Shown one piece after another: positions 1-7,474 of a DNA stretch of 64,000 bases. The position numbers and the translations under genes are program-made. The stretch lies in NCBI RefSeq assembly GCF_026586805.1, contig NZ_JAPFHA010000018.1, positions 42,392 through 106,391 on the forward strand, given 5' to 3'. Positions within the stretch are counted from its first letter, which is position 1; each line of letters starts with the position of its first letter. The stretch comes from Niveibacterium sp. 24ML (GTDB lineage: Bacteria > Pseudomonadota > Gammaproteobacteria > Burkholderiales > Rhodocyclaceae). The notes under the pieces were generated by a model. The model saw only the letters and a list, made by a program, of their open reading frames with translations. It ran no database searches and was not told where the DNA came from.

Positions 1-357
1 GACGGTGCCGACCGGTTTTTCGGGCGTGCCGCCGCTGGGGCCGGCGATGCCGGATACGGCAATCGCTCGGCTCGCGGCGGAGCGGGCCAGCGCGCCCTCG
101 GCCATCTCGCGCACCACCGCCTCGCTTACCGCGCCGTGTGCTGCAAGCGTATCGGCCCGCACGCCGAGCATCTCTTGCTTGGACTCGTTCGAGTAGGTGA
201 CCCAGCCGCGGTCAAACCACGATGAACTGCCTGAGGTGGCGGTGATCACTTCGGCGAGCCAGCCGCCGGTGCAGGATTCGGCGGTGGCGAGTTTGAGTTC
301 GCGGCCGGCAAGCCAGTCGCCCAGATCGTGTGAGAGGCGTTCGAGTTCGTGTTCCAT
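1..357 (-). CDS. pncC: PncC/CinA C-terminal nicotinamide-nucleotide amidase (partial)
   Basis: Deamidates nicotinamide mononucleotide in the pyridine nucleotide salvage cycle; cytoplasmic. The visible 119 residues carry the family signature TAESCTGG near residue 24, the FDRGWVTYSN segment, and AVSGIAGPSGG near residue 100. The gene runs off the left edge of the window, so its C-terminus is missing. The start codon overlaps the stop of pgpA by one base (TGATG), so the two are probably translationally coupled. It is the last visible gene of a long minus-strand operon. The stand-alone form (no N-terminal CinA domain) is inferred from the start position. Family call is firm. Confidence 0.9.
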   Translation of the reverse strand, partial: MEHELERLSHDLGDWLAGRELKLATAESCTGGWLAEVITATSGSSSWFDRGWVTYSNESKQEMLGVRADTLAAHGAVSEAVVREMAEGALARSAASRAIAVSGIAGPSGGTPEKPVGTV

Positions 358-845
358 CAGCCGATCATCCGTTTGAGTATCGCCAGCACCAGCAGGGCGT
401 AGCCGGCCGCGAGCAGGTCGTCGAACATCACGCCGACGCCGTTCTTGAAACGCGCATCCGCCTGGCGGATCGGCGGTGGTTTGAGAATGTCGAAGCCGCG
501 GAACAGTACGAAGGCGAGCAGCTGCCAGGCGAGGCCCGGCGGGGTGAAGAACAGCACCAGCCACATCGCGATGAACTCGTCCCAGACGATGCCGCCGTGG
601 TCGATTTCGCCGAGCTTGCGGCCGGTGATCTCGATCGCGAAGGCGCCGAGCACGAATCCCCATGCCAGAAAAAGCAGCAGCGCCCAGTCGGCGGTGAACA
701 GCCCCCGCAGCATCGGCCACAGCGCCCACGCCGCCAAGGTGCCGAAGGTGCCGGGCGCCTTTGGCGCAAGCCCGGACCCGAGCCCCAGCGCGAGAAAGTG
801 CGCCGGGTGGGCGAACAGGAAGCGAAGGTTGGGGCGCAGGCTCAT
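357..845 (-). CDS. pgpA: Phosphatidylglycerophosphatase A
   Basis: Dephosphorylates phosphatidylglycerophosphate to phosphatidylglycerol in the inner membrane (phospholipid synthesis). The 162-residue protein shows the PgpA layout: LGSGLAPKAPGTFGT near the N-terminus, several membrane segments, the motif IDHGGIVWDEFIAMW in the middle, and a C-terminal GVMFDDLLAAGYALL segment with acidic residues typical of the family. Length matches the usual 160-170. It sits 12 bases after the EamA transporter and overlaps pncC. The thiL...pgpA-pncC order is common in betaproteobacteria. Confidence 0.95.
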   Translation of the reverse strand: MSLRPNLRFLFAHPAHFLALGLGSGLAPKAPGTFGTLAAWALWPMLRGLFTADWALLLFLAWGFVLGAFAIEITGRKLGEIDHGGIVWDEFIAMWLVLFFTPPGLAWQLLAFVLFRGFDILKPPPIRQADARFKNGVGVMFDDLLAAGYALLVLAILKRMIG

Positions 846-857
846 GGTGTGATCGTA

Positions 858-1727
858 TCAGGCCTGGGTGGGCGAATTGGCAGGCGTGGCCGGCTGCCAG
901 GCTGAAACCAGCGCCGCGGTGGCCACCAGCATCGCGCCCGCCGCCTCGCGCAGCCCCATCGCCTCGTCCGCCCACCACCAGGCAAAGACGGCGGCGAAAA
1001 TCAGTTCGGTGCTCATCAGCACTGCGGCGAGGTTGGCTTGCAGACGTTGCAGTGCCCACTGCATCGCCACGATGATTCCGAGCATGCCAATGCCGGCGAG
1101 TGCGGCCATCGCCAGCGGTGCCGTGGCGGGTATCGTGCCACTGCCTTCGCCCAGCACCCAGGCCAGGGCCAGCAGGAACTCCACGACGAAGATCAGCGCG
1201 ACGCGCTCGATCTCGTCGCCATGCGGCAGCGCGCGGATCAGCACGTTGTACACCGCCAGGCTCAGGCCCGCGAGCAAGGCCAGCCATTCCCAGCCGCTTG
1301 CCGGCCAGGGGTAACCCAAGGCCGGGTGCCAGAGCATCAGTGCCGCGCCGCACACCGTCAGCAGCAGCGCGAGGCTGCCCCGCAAGCCCGGGCGCTCTCG
1401 CAAGAGCCACCAGGCCAGGGGGATCGTCCACAGGGGCGCGGTGTAGAGCAAGAGCACCACCTTCATGACCGGCGCGTGGGTGGCGGCGGCGTTGTAGCCC
1501 AGGTTGCAGGTGGCCGAGGCCAGCGCCAGCACCAGCAGGCGCGGGTCGCGCCAGAAATTCGCCACGCGTCCGCGCGACCAGGCCAGCGCGATAAGCGCGC
1601 CAAAGGCGAAGGCAAGCGTGTTGGCCAGCGCACTGCTCAGGCCTTGCGACTGCAGCCAGCGGAAGGGCCACCAGATCGCGGCCCAGCACATTGCTGTGCC
1701 GATCAGGGTCAGTGCCGGGCGATTCAT
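858..1727 (-). CDS. DMT-superfamily EamA transporter
   Basis: Inner-membrane transporter of the drug/metabolite superfamily, 289 residues, with about ten hydrophobic helices arranged as two EamA repeats. Substrate cannot be told from sequence; family members export amino acids or metabolites. The start is taken at MNRPALTLIG because its ATG overlaps the thiL stop as ATGA. A longer in-frame extension lies wholly inside thiL and looks non-coding. It lies between thiL and pgpA, an uncommon extra member of this operon, so a link to thiamine or lipid metabolism is not implied. Confidence 0.85.
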   Translation of the reverse strand: MNRPALTLIGTAMCWAAIWWPFRWLQSQGLSSALANTLAFAFGALIALAWSRGRVANFWRDPRLLVLALASATCNLGYNAAATHAPVMKVVLLLYTAPLWTIPLAWWLLRERPGLRGSLALLLTVCGAALMLWHPALGYPWPASGWEWLALLAGLSLAVYNVLIRALPHGDEIERVALIFVVEFLLALAWVLGEGSGTIPATAPLAMAALAGIGMLGIIVAMQWALQRLQANLAAVLMSTELIFAAVFAWWWADEAMGLREAAGAMLVATAALVSAWQPATPANSPTQA

Positions 1728-2692
1728 GCGAAGTGATCGAACCCAGTGATTGCGAGCGGAGCGACCGATCCATCGCGGTGCTTGAGGTTCAGGCCCGGCT
1801 CGGCAAGGCACCGGCCGATGCGGCTGATCGGCAGGCCAAGCCCGGGTACCAGTGCGGCGATCGCCTCGCGCAGCGCCGGCGGCGCAGTGAACAGCAGTTC
1901 GTAGTCGTCACCCCCGCCGAGCACGCATTGGCGCGCAAGCCGGGCGTCGTTGCAGGCGGCCAGCGCTGGGCCCAGTGGCAGTGCGGCGTCCTCAAGCTCC
2001 GCGCCGCAGCCCGAGCGTTCCAGGATATGCGCCAGATCGCCGGCCAGCCCGTCGGAGACATCCAGCATCGCGCTGGCCATGCCGTTGAGCGCCAGCCCCA
2101 GCGCCACCCTGGGCTGCGGGCGCTCAAGCGCCTCGATGCAGGTGTCGCGCCAGTCGCCATTCAGCGGCGTGCCTTCGAGCAGATGTTTGAGGCCCAGCGC
2201 GGCCAGGCCCGGCCAGCCGGACACCCAGATGTCGTCGCCCGCTCGCGCGCCGCTGCGCCGGATCGCCCGCCCTGCGGGGGCTTCGCCAAACACCGTAGCG
2301 CACAGGTTGAGCGGCCCGCGCGTTGTGTCGCCGCCAATCCAGTCGACGCCGAAAGCCGCGCAGCAATCCGCAAAACCCTGCGCCAGCGCCGCGATCCAGG
2401 GCTCATCCGGCGCGCTGAGCGAGAGCGCCAGCGTCATCCAGCGCGGCTGAGCGCCCATCGCGGCAATGTCCGAAATATTCACCGCAGCGGTCTTCCAGCC
2501 AAGACGCGCCGGATCGGTGTCCGGCAGAAAGTGCGTCCCCGCGACCAGCATGTCGCTCGACACCAGCAACTCGTACCCGGCACGCGGCGCCACGATCGCG
2601 CAGTCGTCCCCCACGCCGAGCACCGTGTTCGCGGTGGGGCGGGTGAAATGGCGGGCGATGAGGCTGAATTCGGAGGGCATTTGGGGCTGCAA
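1724..2692 (-). CDS. thiL: Thiamine-monophosphate kinase
   Basis: ATP-dependent phosphorylation of thiamine monophosphate to the active cofactor thiamine diphosphate. The N-terminus has the family pattern SEFSLIARHF followed by the metal-binding VGDDCAIV. Further on are SSDMLVAGTHF, WKTAAVNISDIAAMGA, GGDTTRG and the C-terminal GGGDDYELLF. The length of 322 residues fits the family. An internal ATG at position 2680 (MPSEFSLIA) is an equally good start. It overlaps the EamA gene (ATGA) and follows a 31-base gap after the 159-residue membrane protein gene. Confidence 0.95.
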   Translation of the reverse strand: MQPQMPSEFSLIARHFTRPTANTVLGVGDDCAIVAPRAGYELLVSSDMLVAGTHFLPDTDPARLGWKTAAVNISDIAAMGAQPRWMTLALSLSAPDEPWIAALAQGFADCCAAFGVDWIGGDTTRGPLNLCATVFGEAPAGRAIRRSGARAGDDIWVSGWPGLAALGLKHLLEGTPLNGDWRDTCIEALERPQPRVALGLALNGMASAMLDVSDGLAGDLAHILERSGCGAELEDAALPLGPALAACNDARLARQCVLGGGDDYELLFTAPPALREAIAALVPGLGLPISRIGRCLAEPGLNLKHRDGSVAPLAITGFDHFA

Positions 2693-2723
2693 TCGGTTCT
2701 TGTGAATCCGAGATTATCGCGGC

Positions 2724-3203
2724 TCAGGCGACGACGGGCACCGCTAGCCAGGTACTTAGCTTCGCGCCAATGATCGATGCATCGAGTTGGTCATCGGTGT
2801 ACCCAAGGCGGATCGGTCCGCCCCGACGGCGCTTGAGCGCAAGCGAGTAGCGCCCGAATTCGCTCTGGGTTTCTGCGTCGAGTTCGGCGTTGACATGGAT
2901 CTCGCTGATCTCGTCAAAGCGCGCGAGCTCATGATCGATTCCCCTGATCCTGCGTGTCACCCTGTCCAGGATGATGACCCGCTCACTGCCTCGAAGCACC
3001 AGCTCGTTTTCAGATTCGCGGATGATTTCCATGCTGCTGGCCCGCAGGCCCGGACTCAATGCCGATTCGCCGAACAGGGGCCCGCCTTGACTCCAGCGGT
3101 AAAGGATGCCGGCAAGCGCCAGCAACACAAAGCCCGCCTGCCATGCGTAGATGCTTGTGATGAGCCCTGCCGCGACGAGCAGGCCAGTCAGGAAGTGAGT
3201 CAT
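2724..3203 (-). CDS. Membrane-anchored protein of unknown function
   Basis: 159 residues. The first 35 residues form one or two hydrophobic segments (FLTGLLVAAGLITSIYAW, then GFVLLALAGILY). The rest is a soluble, charged region with alternating beta-like stretches (ENELVLRGSERVIILDRVTRRI). That pattern resembles small membrane proteins that carry a PH-like or bundled beta domain, but I do not recognise the family. Its ATG overlaps the stop of the HAD phosphatase gene (ATGA), so it is co-translated with its neighbours. Function unknown; existence is supported by coupling and codon use. Confidence 0.7.
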   Translation of the reverse strand: MTHFLTGLLVAAGLITSIYAWQAGFVLLALAGILYRWSQGGPLFGESALSPGLRASSMEIIRESENELVLRGSERVIILDRVTRRIRGIDHELARFDEISEIHVNAELDAETQSEFGRYSLALKRRRGGPIRLGYTDDQLDASIIGAKLSTWLAVPVVA

Positions 3204-4054
3204 GGCAGCATTCGTTTGCTGTGCTGCGCGATGTGGCGGACCACGCCGTCTTGGTCGTGGCGGGCTGTGAGGCTTGCCGCTGCATCGCGAACCCGCGGGT
3301 GGGCGTTTGCTACGGCAACTGCGTGGTCTGCAGCAGCGAGCAGACTCAAATCTTGAAGGTCATCGCCGTAGGCTACGGTGTGATGGTTGTCGAGGCCGGC
3401 GAGCACTTTCAGGCGTAGTAGCGCATCGCCTTTGGTTGCCCCATTGGCGCCAATGCTTAGCCACTCGAATCCGGGATGCATCGTTGCTGTCATGTGGCTC
3501 CATTGCAGTTGCCCGGCGAAGTGGGTCTGCAGCTTCGCGATGGCGCCTTGCACTTCTGCTGACTGTGCGATGACTGTCAGACCCAGCACCTGCTCATCAA
3601 GTGCGGCGTGCGGCGGTTCGCTTGACCGCAGGCGCGGATCGCCGCGTTCGGTTCGGTCTGCAAAGTAGGCGGCGATGCCTGCATTGGCCTGTTTGCCGAA
3701 GCGAAGCCTGTCGGCGTCGCCGGTGGTACTGGCAGCCAAGGGATGGAGCGCGGCCTCGTCAAGCATTCGATAGACCTCACGGGCGAGTGGCGCAGGCAGG
3801 CTGCAAATGTCTAGATGGCGGCCGGCTGCAAGGTGCGTTACGCAGGCGCCGTTGTTGGTGATGGCGGGAAGCGGCAGTGCGATGCCGTCGAGCACGTCGC
3901 GGATCGATGTCCATGCGCGGGCGCTGGCGACGGTAAACAGCAGTTCGTCGGTGAGCCAGGATGACAGCGCCAGGCGTGTCGTCGCGGATAGCTGGCCCGA
4001 GCTATCGAGTAGCGTGAAGTCGAGATCGGAGACGTAGAGCGCTGCGGTGCTCAC
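3200..4054 (-). CDS. HAD-superfamily phosphatase, Cof-like (IIB)
   Basis: Predicted cytoplasmic phosphatase acting on a small phosphorylated metabolite. The nucleophile motif I is DLDFTLLD near residue 10 (a G-to-F change from the common DLDGTLL). Motif II is SARAW near residue 44, and motif III/IV is GATKGDALLRL followed by AYGDDLQDLSLL near residue 230. The insertion size between motifs fits the C2B cap subclass; length 284 fits Cof proteins. It starts with GTG overlapping the acetyltransferase stop (GTGA). Some homologues release FMN/FAD or pyridoxal phosphates, which would suit the riboflavin genes upstream, but that is inference. Confidence 0.8.
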   Translation of the reverse strand: MSTAALYVSDLDFTLLDSSGQLSATTRLALSSWLTDELLFTVASARAWTSIRDVLDGIALPLPAITNNGACVTHLAAGRHLDICSLPAPLAREVYRMLDEAALHPLAASTTGDADRLRFGKQANAGIAAYFADRTERGDPRLRSSEPPHAALDEQVLGLTVIAQSAEVQGAIAKLQTHFAGQLQWSHMTATMHPGFEWLSIGANGATKGDALLRLKVLAGLDNHHTVAYGDDLQDLSLLAAADHAVAVANAHPRVRDAAASLTARHDQDGVVRHIAQHSKRMLP

Positions 4055-4623
4055 GGAATCAGCGCGTAGAGCGCGGTGTCGTGCAGGCTGCCGTCGGGTG
4101 CTTTGGCGTAGTGCTGGAGCACGCCTTCGAGTTTGAAGCCGACGCGTTCGGCGAGGGCGCGGGCGCGGGTGTTGCGCGCGTCGGTGAGCAACTCGATGCG
4201 TTGTGCGCCGAAGGTTTCGATCGCGAATGCCTTGAGGGCGGTGACGGCTTCAGTCACATAGCCCTGGCCGTGGGTGCCGCTGCGGCCCCAGAAGCCGATT
4301 TCGGCGAAGCGTTCGGGCCACTTGAGCGCGTGCAGGCTGCAGACGCCGAGCAGGCGAGCAGTGTCGCGATCGAGGATCAGGTAGTTGAGGTGCTCGCGCA
4401 GGATGAACTGGGCGTGGCTGCGGCGGCAGAAGGTTTCGAAGGCGTCGAGTTCGGGCTCGGGTACTGCCCAGGGCAGGTTGGCGGGCCACTGCCGCAGTTC
4501 GGTGAGTGAGTCACCCACCGCATCCAGCACCGCCGCGCCATCGCCCGCTCGGGGCGGGCGCAGGATCAGGCGCGGGGTGTCGATCTGCGCGGGCAGATCG
4601 AACAGTATCGGCGCTCGGTTCAA
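4051..4623 (-). CDS. GNAT acetyltransferase, RimJ/RimL-like
   Basis: Acetyl-CoA dependent N-acetyltransferase of the ribosomal-protein type. It shows the typical N-terminus DTPRLILRPPRAGDG, the acetyl-CoA loop region IGFWGRSGTHGQGYVTEAV, and the C-terminal ARALAERVGFKLEGVL followed by YALIP. I place the start at a TTG whose last two bases form the nusB stop (TTGA). The open frame continues upstream inside nusB, but that part is an unlikely sequence. The resulting 190 residues match the family. It sits between nusB and the HAD phosphatase; the protein substrate is unknown. Confidence 0.8.
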   Translation of the reverse strand: MNRAPILFDLPAQIDTPRLILRPPRAGDGAAVLDAVGDSLTELRQWPANLPWAVPEPELDAFETFCRRSHAQFILREHLNYLILDRDTARLLGVCSLHALKWPERFAEIGFWGRSGTHGQGYVTEAVTALKAFAIETFGAQRIELLTDARNTRARALAERVGFKLEGVLQHYAKAPDGSLHDTALYALIP

Positions 4624-5096
4624 CGCGGGCGTGGGTTGTTCTTGGCGTGCTCGATCTCGACTGAGCGCAGGCGTGCGGCGCACTTGTCGAGCACGCCGTT
4701 GACGAAGCGGTGCCCTTCGGTGCCGCCGAAGTTCTTGGCCAGCTCGATCGCTTCGTTGATCACGACGCGGTAGGGTGTTTCGGGGCAGTGCTTGAGTTCA
4801 TACACGCCCAGCATCACGATCGCGCGTTCGATCGGCGACAGCTCGCCGACCGGCCGGTCGATGTGCGGCACGAATTCGGCTTCAAGCTCGGCGGCGTGTT
4901 CGACGGTGCCAGTCAGCAGCGCGCGCAGCAGGATGCGGTCCGAGCGGACCCAGTCGCCGGCGGTTTCTTCGGAGACTTCGAGGTGTTCCTCGATCATTGG
5001 CACCGAGTTGCCGGTCAGCTGCCACTGGTAGAGGCCTTGCAGCACCAGTTCGCGCGAGAGGCGGCGCGGCGTCTTGTTCGGGGTCGGGGTGTTCAT
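4620..5096 (-). CDS. nusB: Transcription antitermination factor NusB
   Basis: Binds boxA RNA with NusE during rRNA antitermination. Recognised by [19 protein letters not shown] at the N-terminus and, in the second half, [16 protein letters not shown] and [17 protein letters not shown] followed by [10 protein letters not shown]. At 158 residues it is of normal length. The ATG overlaps the ribH stop as ATGA. The ribH-nusB pair is conserved across proteobacteria. Confidence 0.97.
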   Translation of the reverse strand: MNTPTPNKTPRRLSRELVLQGLYQWQLTGNSVPMIEEHLEVSEETAGDWVRSDRILLRALLTGTVEHAAELEAEFVPHIDRPVGELSPIERAIVMLGVYELKHCPETPYRVVINEAIELAKNFGGTEGHRFVNGVLDKCAARLRSVEIEHAKNNPRPR

Positions 5097-5566
5097 GCGC
5101 GGAGTGCCTTTTGCAGGTTGGCCATCTCGATTGCCGCTTGCGCGGCCTCGAGGCCTTTTTGGTGCATGCGGAATTCGGCCTGGTTGTCGTCTTCGGTGGT
5201 GAGCACGCCGTTGGCGATCGGGATGCTCTCGTCGAGGGTGACGCGGGTGATGCCCGCGCCTTGCTCGTTCGACACCAGCTCGAAGTGGTAGGTCTCGCCG
5301 CGGATCACGGCGCCGAGCGCGATCAGCGCATCAAAGCGGCCGGAACGCGCCATGGTTTGCAGGGCGAGCGGAATTTCCAGCGCGCCCGGCACGGTGGCGA
5401 TCTGGATCGCTTCGGGTTTGACGCCGCGCGTGAGCAGTTCGCCGGTCGCCCCCGAGAGCAGGCCCTCGCAGACGTACTGGTTGAAGCGGCTCATGACGAT
5501 GCCGATGCGCAGGCCTGCGCCGTTGAGCTCGGGTTCGATCTCGGGGATGTCGTTGAAGCGGGGCAT
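5093..5566 (-). CDS. ribH: 6,7-dimethyl-8-ribityllumazine synthase
   Basis: Condenses 5-amino-6-ribitylaminouracil with 3,4-dihydroxy-2-butanone 4-phosphate to lumazine, the penultimate riboflavin step. Diagnostic segments are [43 protein letters not shown] (active-site loop) and [12 protein letters not shown]. At 157 residues it matches the family. It lies 54 bases downstream of ribBA and overlaps nusB. Confidence 0.97.
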   Translation of the reverse strand: MPRFNDIPEIEPELNGAGLRIGIVMSRFNQYVCEGLLSGATGELLTRGVKPEAIQIATVPGALEIPLALQTMARSGRFDALIALGAVIRGETYHFELVSNEQGAGITRVTLDESIPIANGVLTTEDDNQAEFRMHQKGLEAAQAAIEMANLQKALRA

Positions 5567-5620
5567 GTTCGTCCTTGCTGGCGCCGCCGGGGCGCCGTGC
5601 GATGTTTGCGGTTGGGCGGA

Positions 5621-6718
5621 TCAGGCGCCGGGTGCGTCGTAGCCGGTGATTTCGAGGCCGAAGCCGGTCATGCTGGGGATCTTGCGCGGGCTGGCGAGCA
5701 CCCGCATCTTGCCGACCCCCAGATCACGCAGGATCTGTGCGCCGATCCCGAAGATGCGCGGGTCCCATTTCACGGCGGGGCGCTTGCCGTCGCCCGGCGC
5801 GAGGCGCGCGAGCAGGTCTTCACCGCTCTCGGGCCGGTGCAGCAGGATCAGCACGCCTTTGCCGTGGGCCTTGATGCGCGCGAGCGCTTCGTCGATGCCA
5901 AAACTGTGCGGGCTGCCGGCCGGGTCGATGAAGTCGAGCACCGAGACCGGCTCGTGCACCCGCACCAGCGCTTCTGCGTCCGGCGTGATGTCGCCGCGCG
6001 AAAGTGCCAGATGCACTTCGCCGGATACGCGGTCGGCGAAGGCACACAGCTGGAAGGCGCCATGCGCGGTTTCGACGGTTTTTTCGCTGACGCGCTCAAC
6101 CAGCACTTCGGCGTGCGCGCGGTACTGGATCAGGTCGCGGATCGCGCCGATCTTCAGGTCGTGTTCCTTGGCGAATTCCAGCAGATCCGGCAGGCGCGCC
6201 ATCGTGCCGTCGTCCTTGAGGATCTCGCAGATCACCGCGGCTGGTTCGCAACCTGCAAGCTGGGCGAGGTCGCAACCGGCTTCGGTATGGCCAGCCCGTA
6301 CCAGCACGCCGCCGGGCTGCGCCATCAGCGGGAAGATGTGGCCGGGCTGCACGATCGAATCGGCGTTGGCGTTGCGGGCCACCGCGGCTTGCACCGTGAC
6401 CGAGCGATCCTGCGCCGAGATGCCGGTGGTGACGCCCTCGGCCGCTTCGATCGAGGTGGTGAAGGCGGTCGAGAAGGGCGAGCGGTTGTCCTTGACCATC
6501 AGCCCCAGCCCAAGCTGCTTGCAGCGCTGCTGCGTGAGCGTGAGGCAGATCAGGCCACGGCCGTGCTTGGCCATGAAGTTGATCGCTTCCGGGGTGACGT
6601 GTTCGGCGGCGAGCACGAGGTCGCCCTCGTTTTCGCGGTCTTCCTCGTCCACCAGCACTACCATCTTGCCGGCGCGGATGTCTTCGATGATGGCGGTAAT
6701 CGGTGCCAGTACGCTCAT
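5621..6718 (-). CDS. ribBA: DHBP synthase with degenerate GTP cyclohydrolase II domain (RibBX-like)
   Basis: 365 residues. The N-terminal RibB domain (about 1-205) is complete: VVLVDEEDRENEGDLV, GLICLTLT, and RAGHTEAGCDLAQLAG, enough to make dihydroxybutanone phosphate from ribulose 5-phosphate. The C-terminal RibA-like domain (about 210-365) lacks the zinc ligands. Where active enzymes have a Cys-x2-GDVFGS-x2-CxC pattern, this protein has LVRVHEPVSVLDFIDPAGSP, with no cysteine, and the arginine-rich GRGIGL motif is absent. It therefore probably acts only as RibB, like the RibBX class described in other proteobacteria. The start is chosen at MSVLAPIT because its ATG overlaps the ribE stop (ATGA). 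A separate ribA would be expected elsewhere. Confidence 0.9.
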   Translation of the reverse strand: MSVLAPITAIIEDIRAGKMVVLVDEEDRENEGDLVLAAEHVTPEAINFMAKHGRGLICLTLTQQRCKQLGLGLMVKDNRSPFSTAFTTSIEAAEGVTTGISAQDRSVTVQAAVARNANADSIVQPGHIFPLMAQPGGVLVRAGHTEAGCDLAQLAGCEPAAVICEILKDDGTMARLPDLLEFAKEHDLKIGAIRDLIQYRAHAEVLVERVSEKTVETAHGAFQLCAFADRVSGEVHLALSRGDITPDAEALVRVHEPVSVLDFIDPAGSPHSFGIDEALARIKAHGKGVLILLHRPESGEDLLARLAPGDGKRPAVKWDPRIFGIGAQILRDLGVGKMRVLASPRKIPSMTGFGLEITGYDAPGA

Positions 6719-7332
6719 GCCTTTGGTTCCCCGGCTTGCGATTCTTTTTCCCATGCGAGCATGCGCTCGACATGGCGGGCGATCAGATCGACCTCAAGAT
6801 TGACCTTCGCGCCCGGTGCCAGGCGCTTGAGCGTGGTGACTTCCACTGTGTGCGGGATCAGGTTGATCGAGAAGTCGGTACCTTCGACGCGGTTCACCGT
6901 AAGGCTCACGCCGTCGACCGTGATCGAGCCCTTGCGCGCGATGTAGCCGGCCAGCGCACGCGGCGCGCGGATCACCAGTTCGTGGCTTTCGCCGATCGGC
7001 TCGAACTTCAGCACTTCGCCCACGCCATCGACATGGCCGCTGACCAGATGGCCGCCGATGCGGTCGGCCAGGCGCAGCGCTTTTTCGAGGTTCACTTCGC
7101 CGGGTTCGGCGAGGCCGACAGTGCAGGCGAGCGATTCGGCCGACACGTCGAACTGCATCCGCTGGCCTTCCTTGGCGATGACGGTGAGGCAGACGCCGTT
7201 ATGGGCGATCGAGTCGCCGAGCGCAACGTCGGAAAGATCCCAGTCGCCAACGTCGGTGGTCAGGCGCACGCCTTGTTCGAGCGGGGTCACCGCCACGATG
7301 CGGCCGGTTGCGGCCACGATTCCGGAGAACAT
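6715..7332 (-). CDS. ribE: Riboflavin synthase, alpha chain
   Basis: Dismutates two 6,7-dimethyl-8-ribityllumazine molecules to riboflavin. It has the family N-terminus MFSGIVAATGRIV and two tandem lumazine-binding domains. Repeat 1 contains SIAHNGVCLTVI, and repeat 2 contains GSITVDGVSLTVN near residue 150. Length is 205. It is the first gene of the visible minus-strand operon. The 142 bases upstream, shared with a divergent kinase gene, show no recognisable FMN riboswitch. ribD is not in the window. Confidence 0.96.
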   Translation of the reverse strand: MFSGIVAATGRIVAVTPLEQGVRLTTDVGDWDLSDVALGDSIAHNGVCLTVIAKEGQRMQFDVSAESLACTVGLAEPGEVNLEKALRLADRIGGHLVSGHVDGVGEVLKFEPIGESHELVIRAPRALAGYIARKGSITVDGVSLTVNRVEGTDFSINLIPHTVEVTTLKRLAPGAKVNLEVDLIARHVERMLAWEKESQAGEPKA

Positions 7333-7474
7333 GCTTCGCTCCGCTTGTAAAAGCGGTGATTCTAGCCGATCGGCCGGGGTGGCGCCGCTTGCGGCAGGCG
7401 GGCCGGCGGCGCTGCCGGCGTGGGCGAGGCGCCTACGTGTGCCACGGCGCGGCCGTCACCGCTATCATGCCGCC

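Noticed and set aside
4997..6946. 649-codon plus-strand frame
   Set aside because: Antisense to ribH, ribBA and ribE; no protein family features.
7333..7474. FMN riboswitch upstream of ribE
   Set aside because: No conserved RFN stems or core sequence could be made out in the 142 bases.
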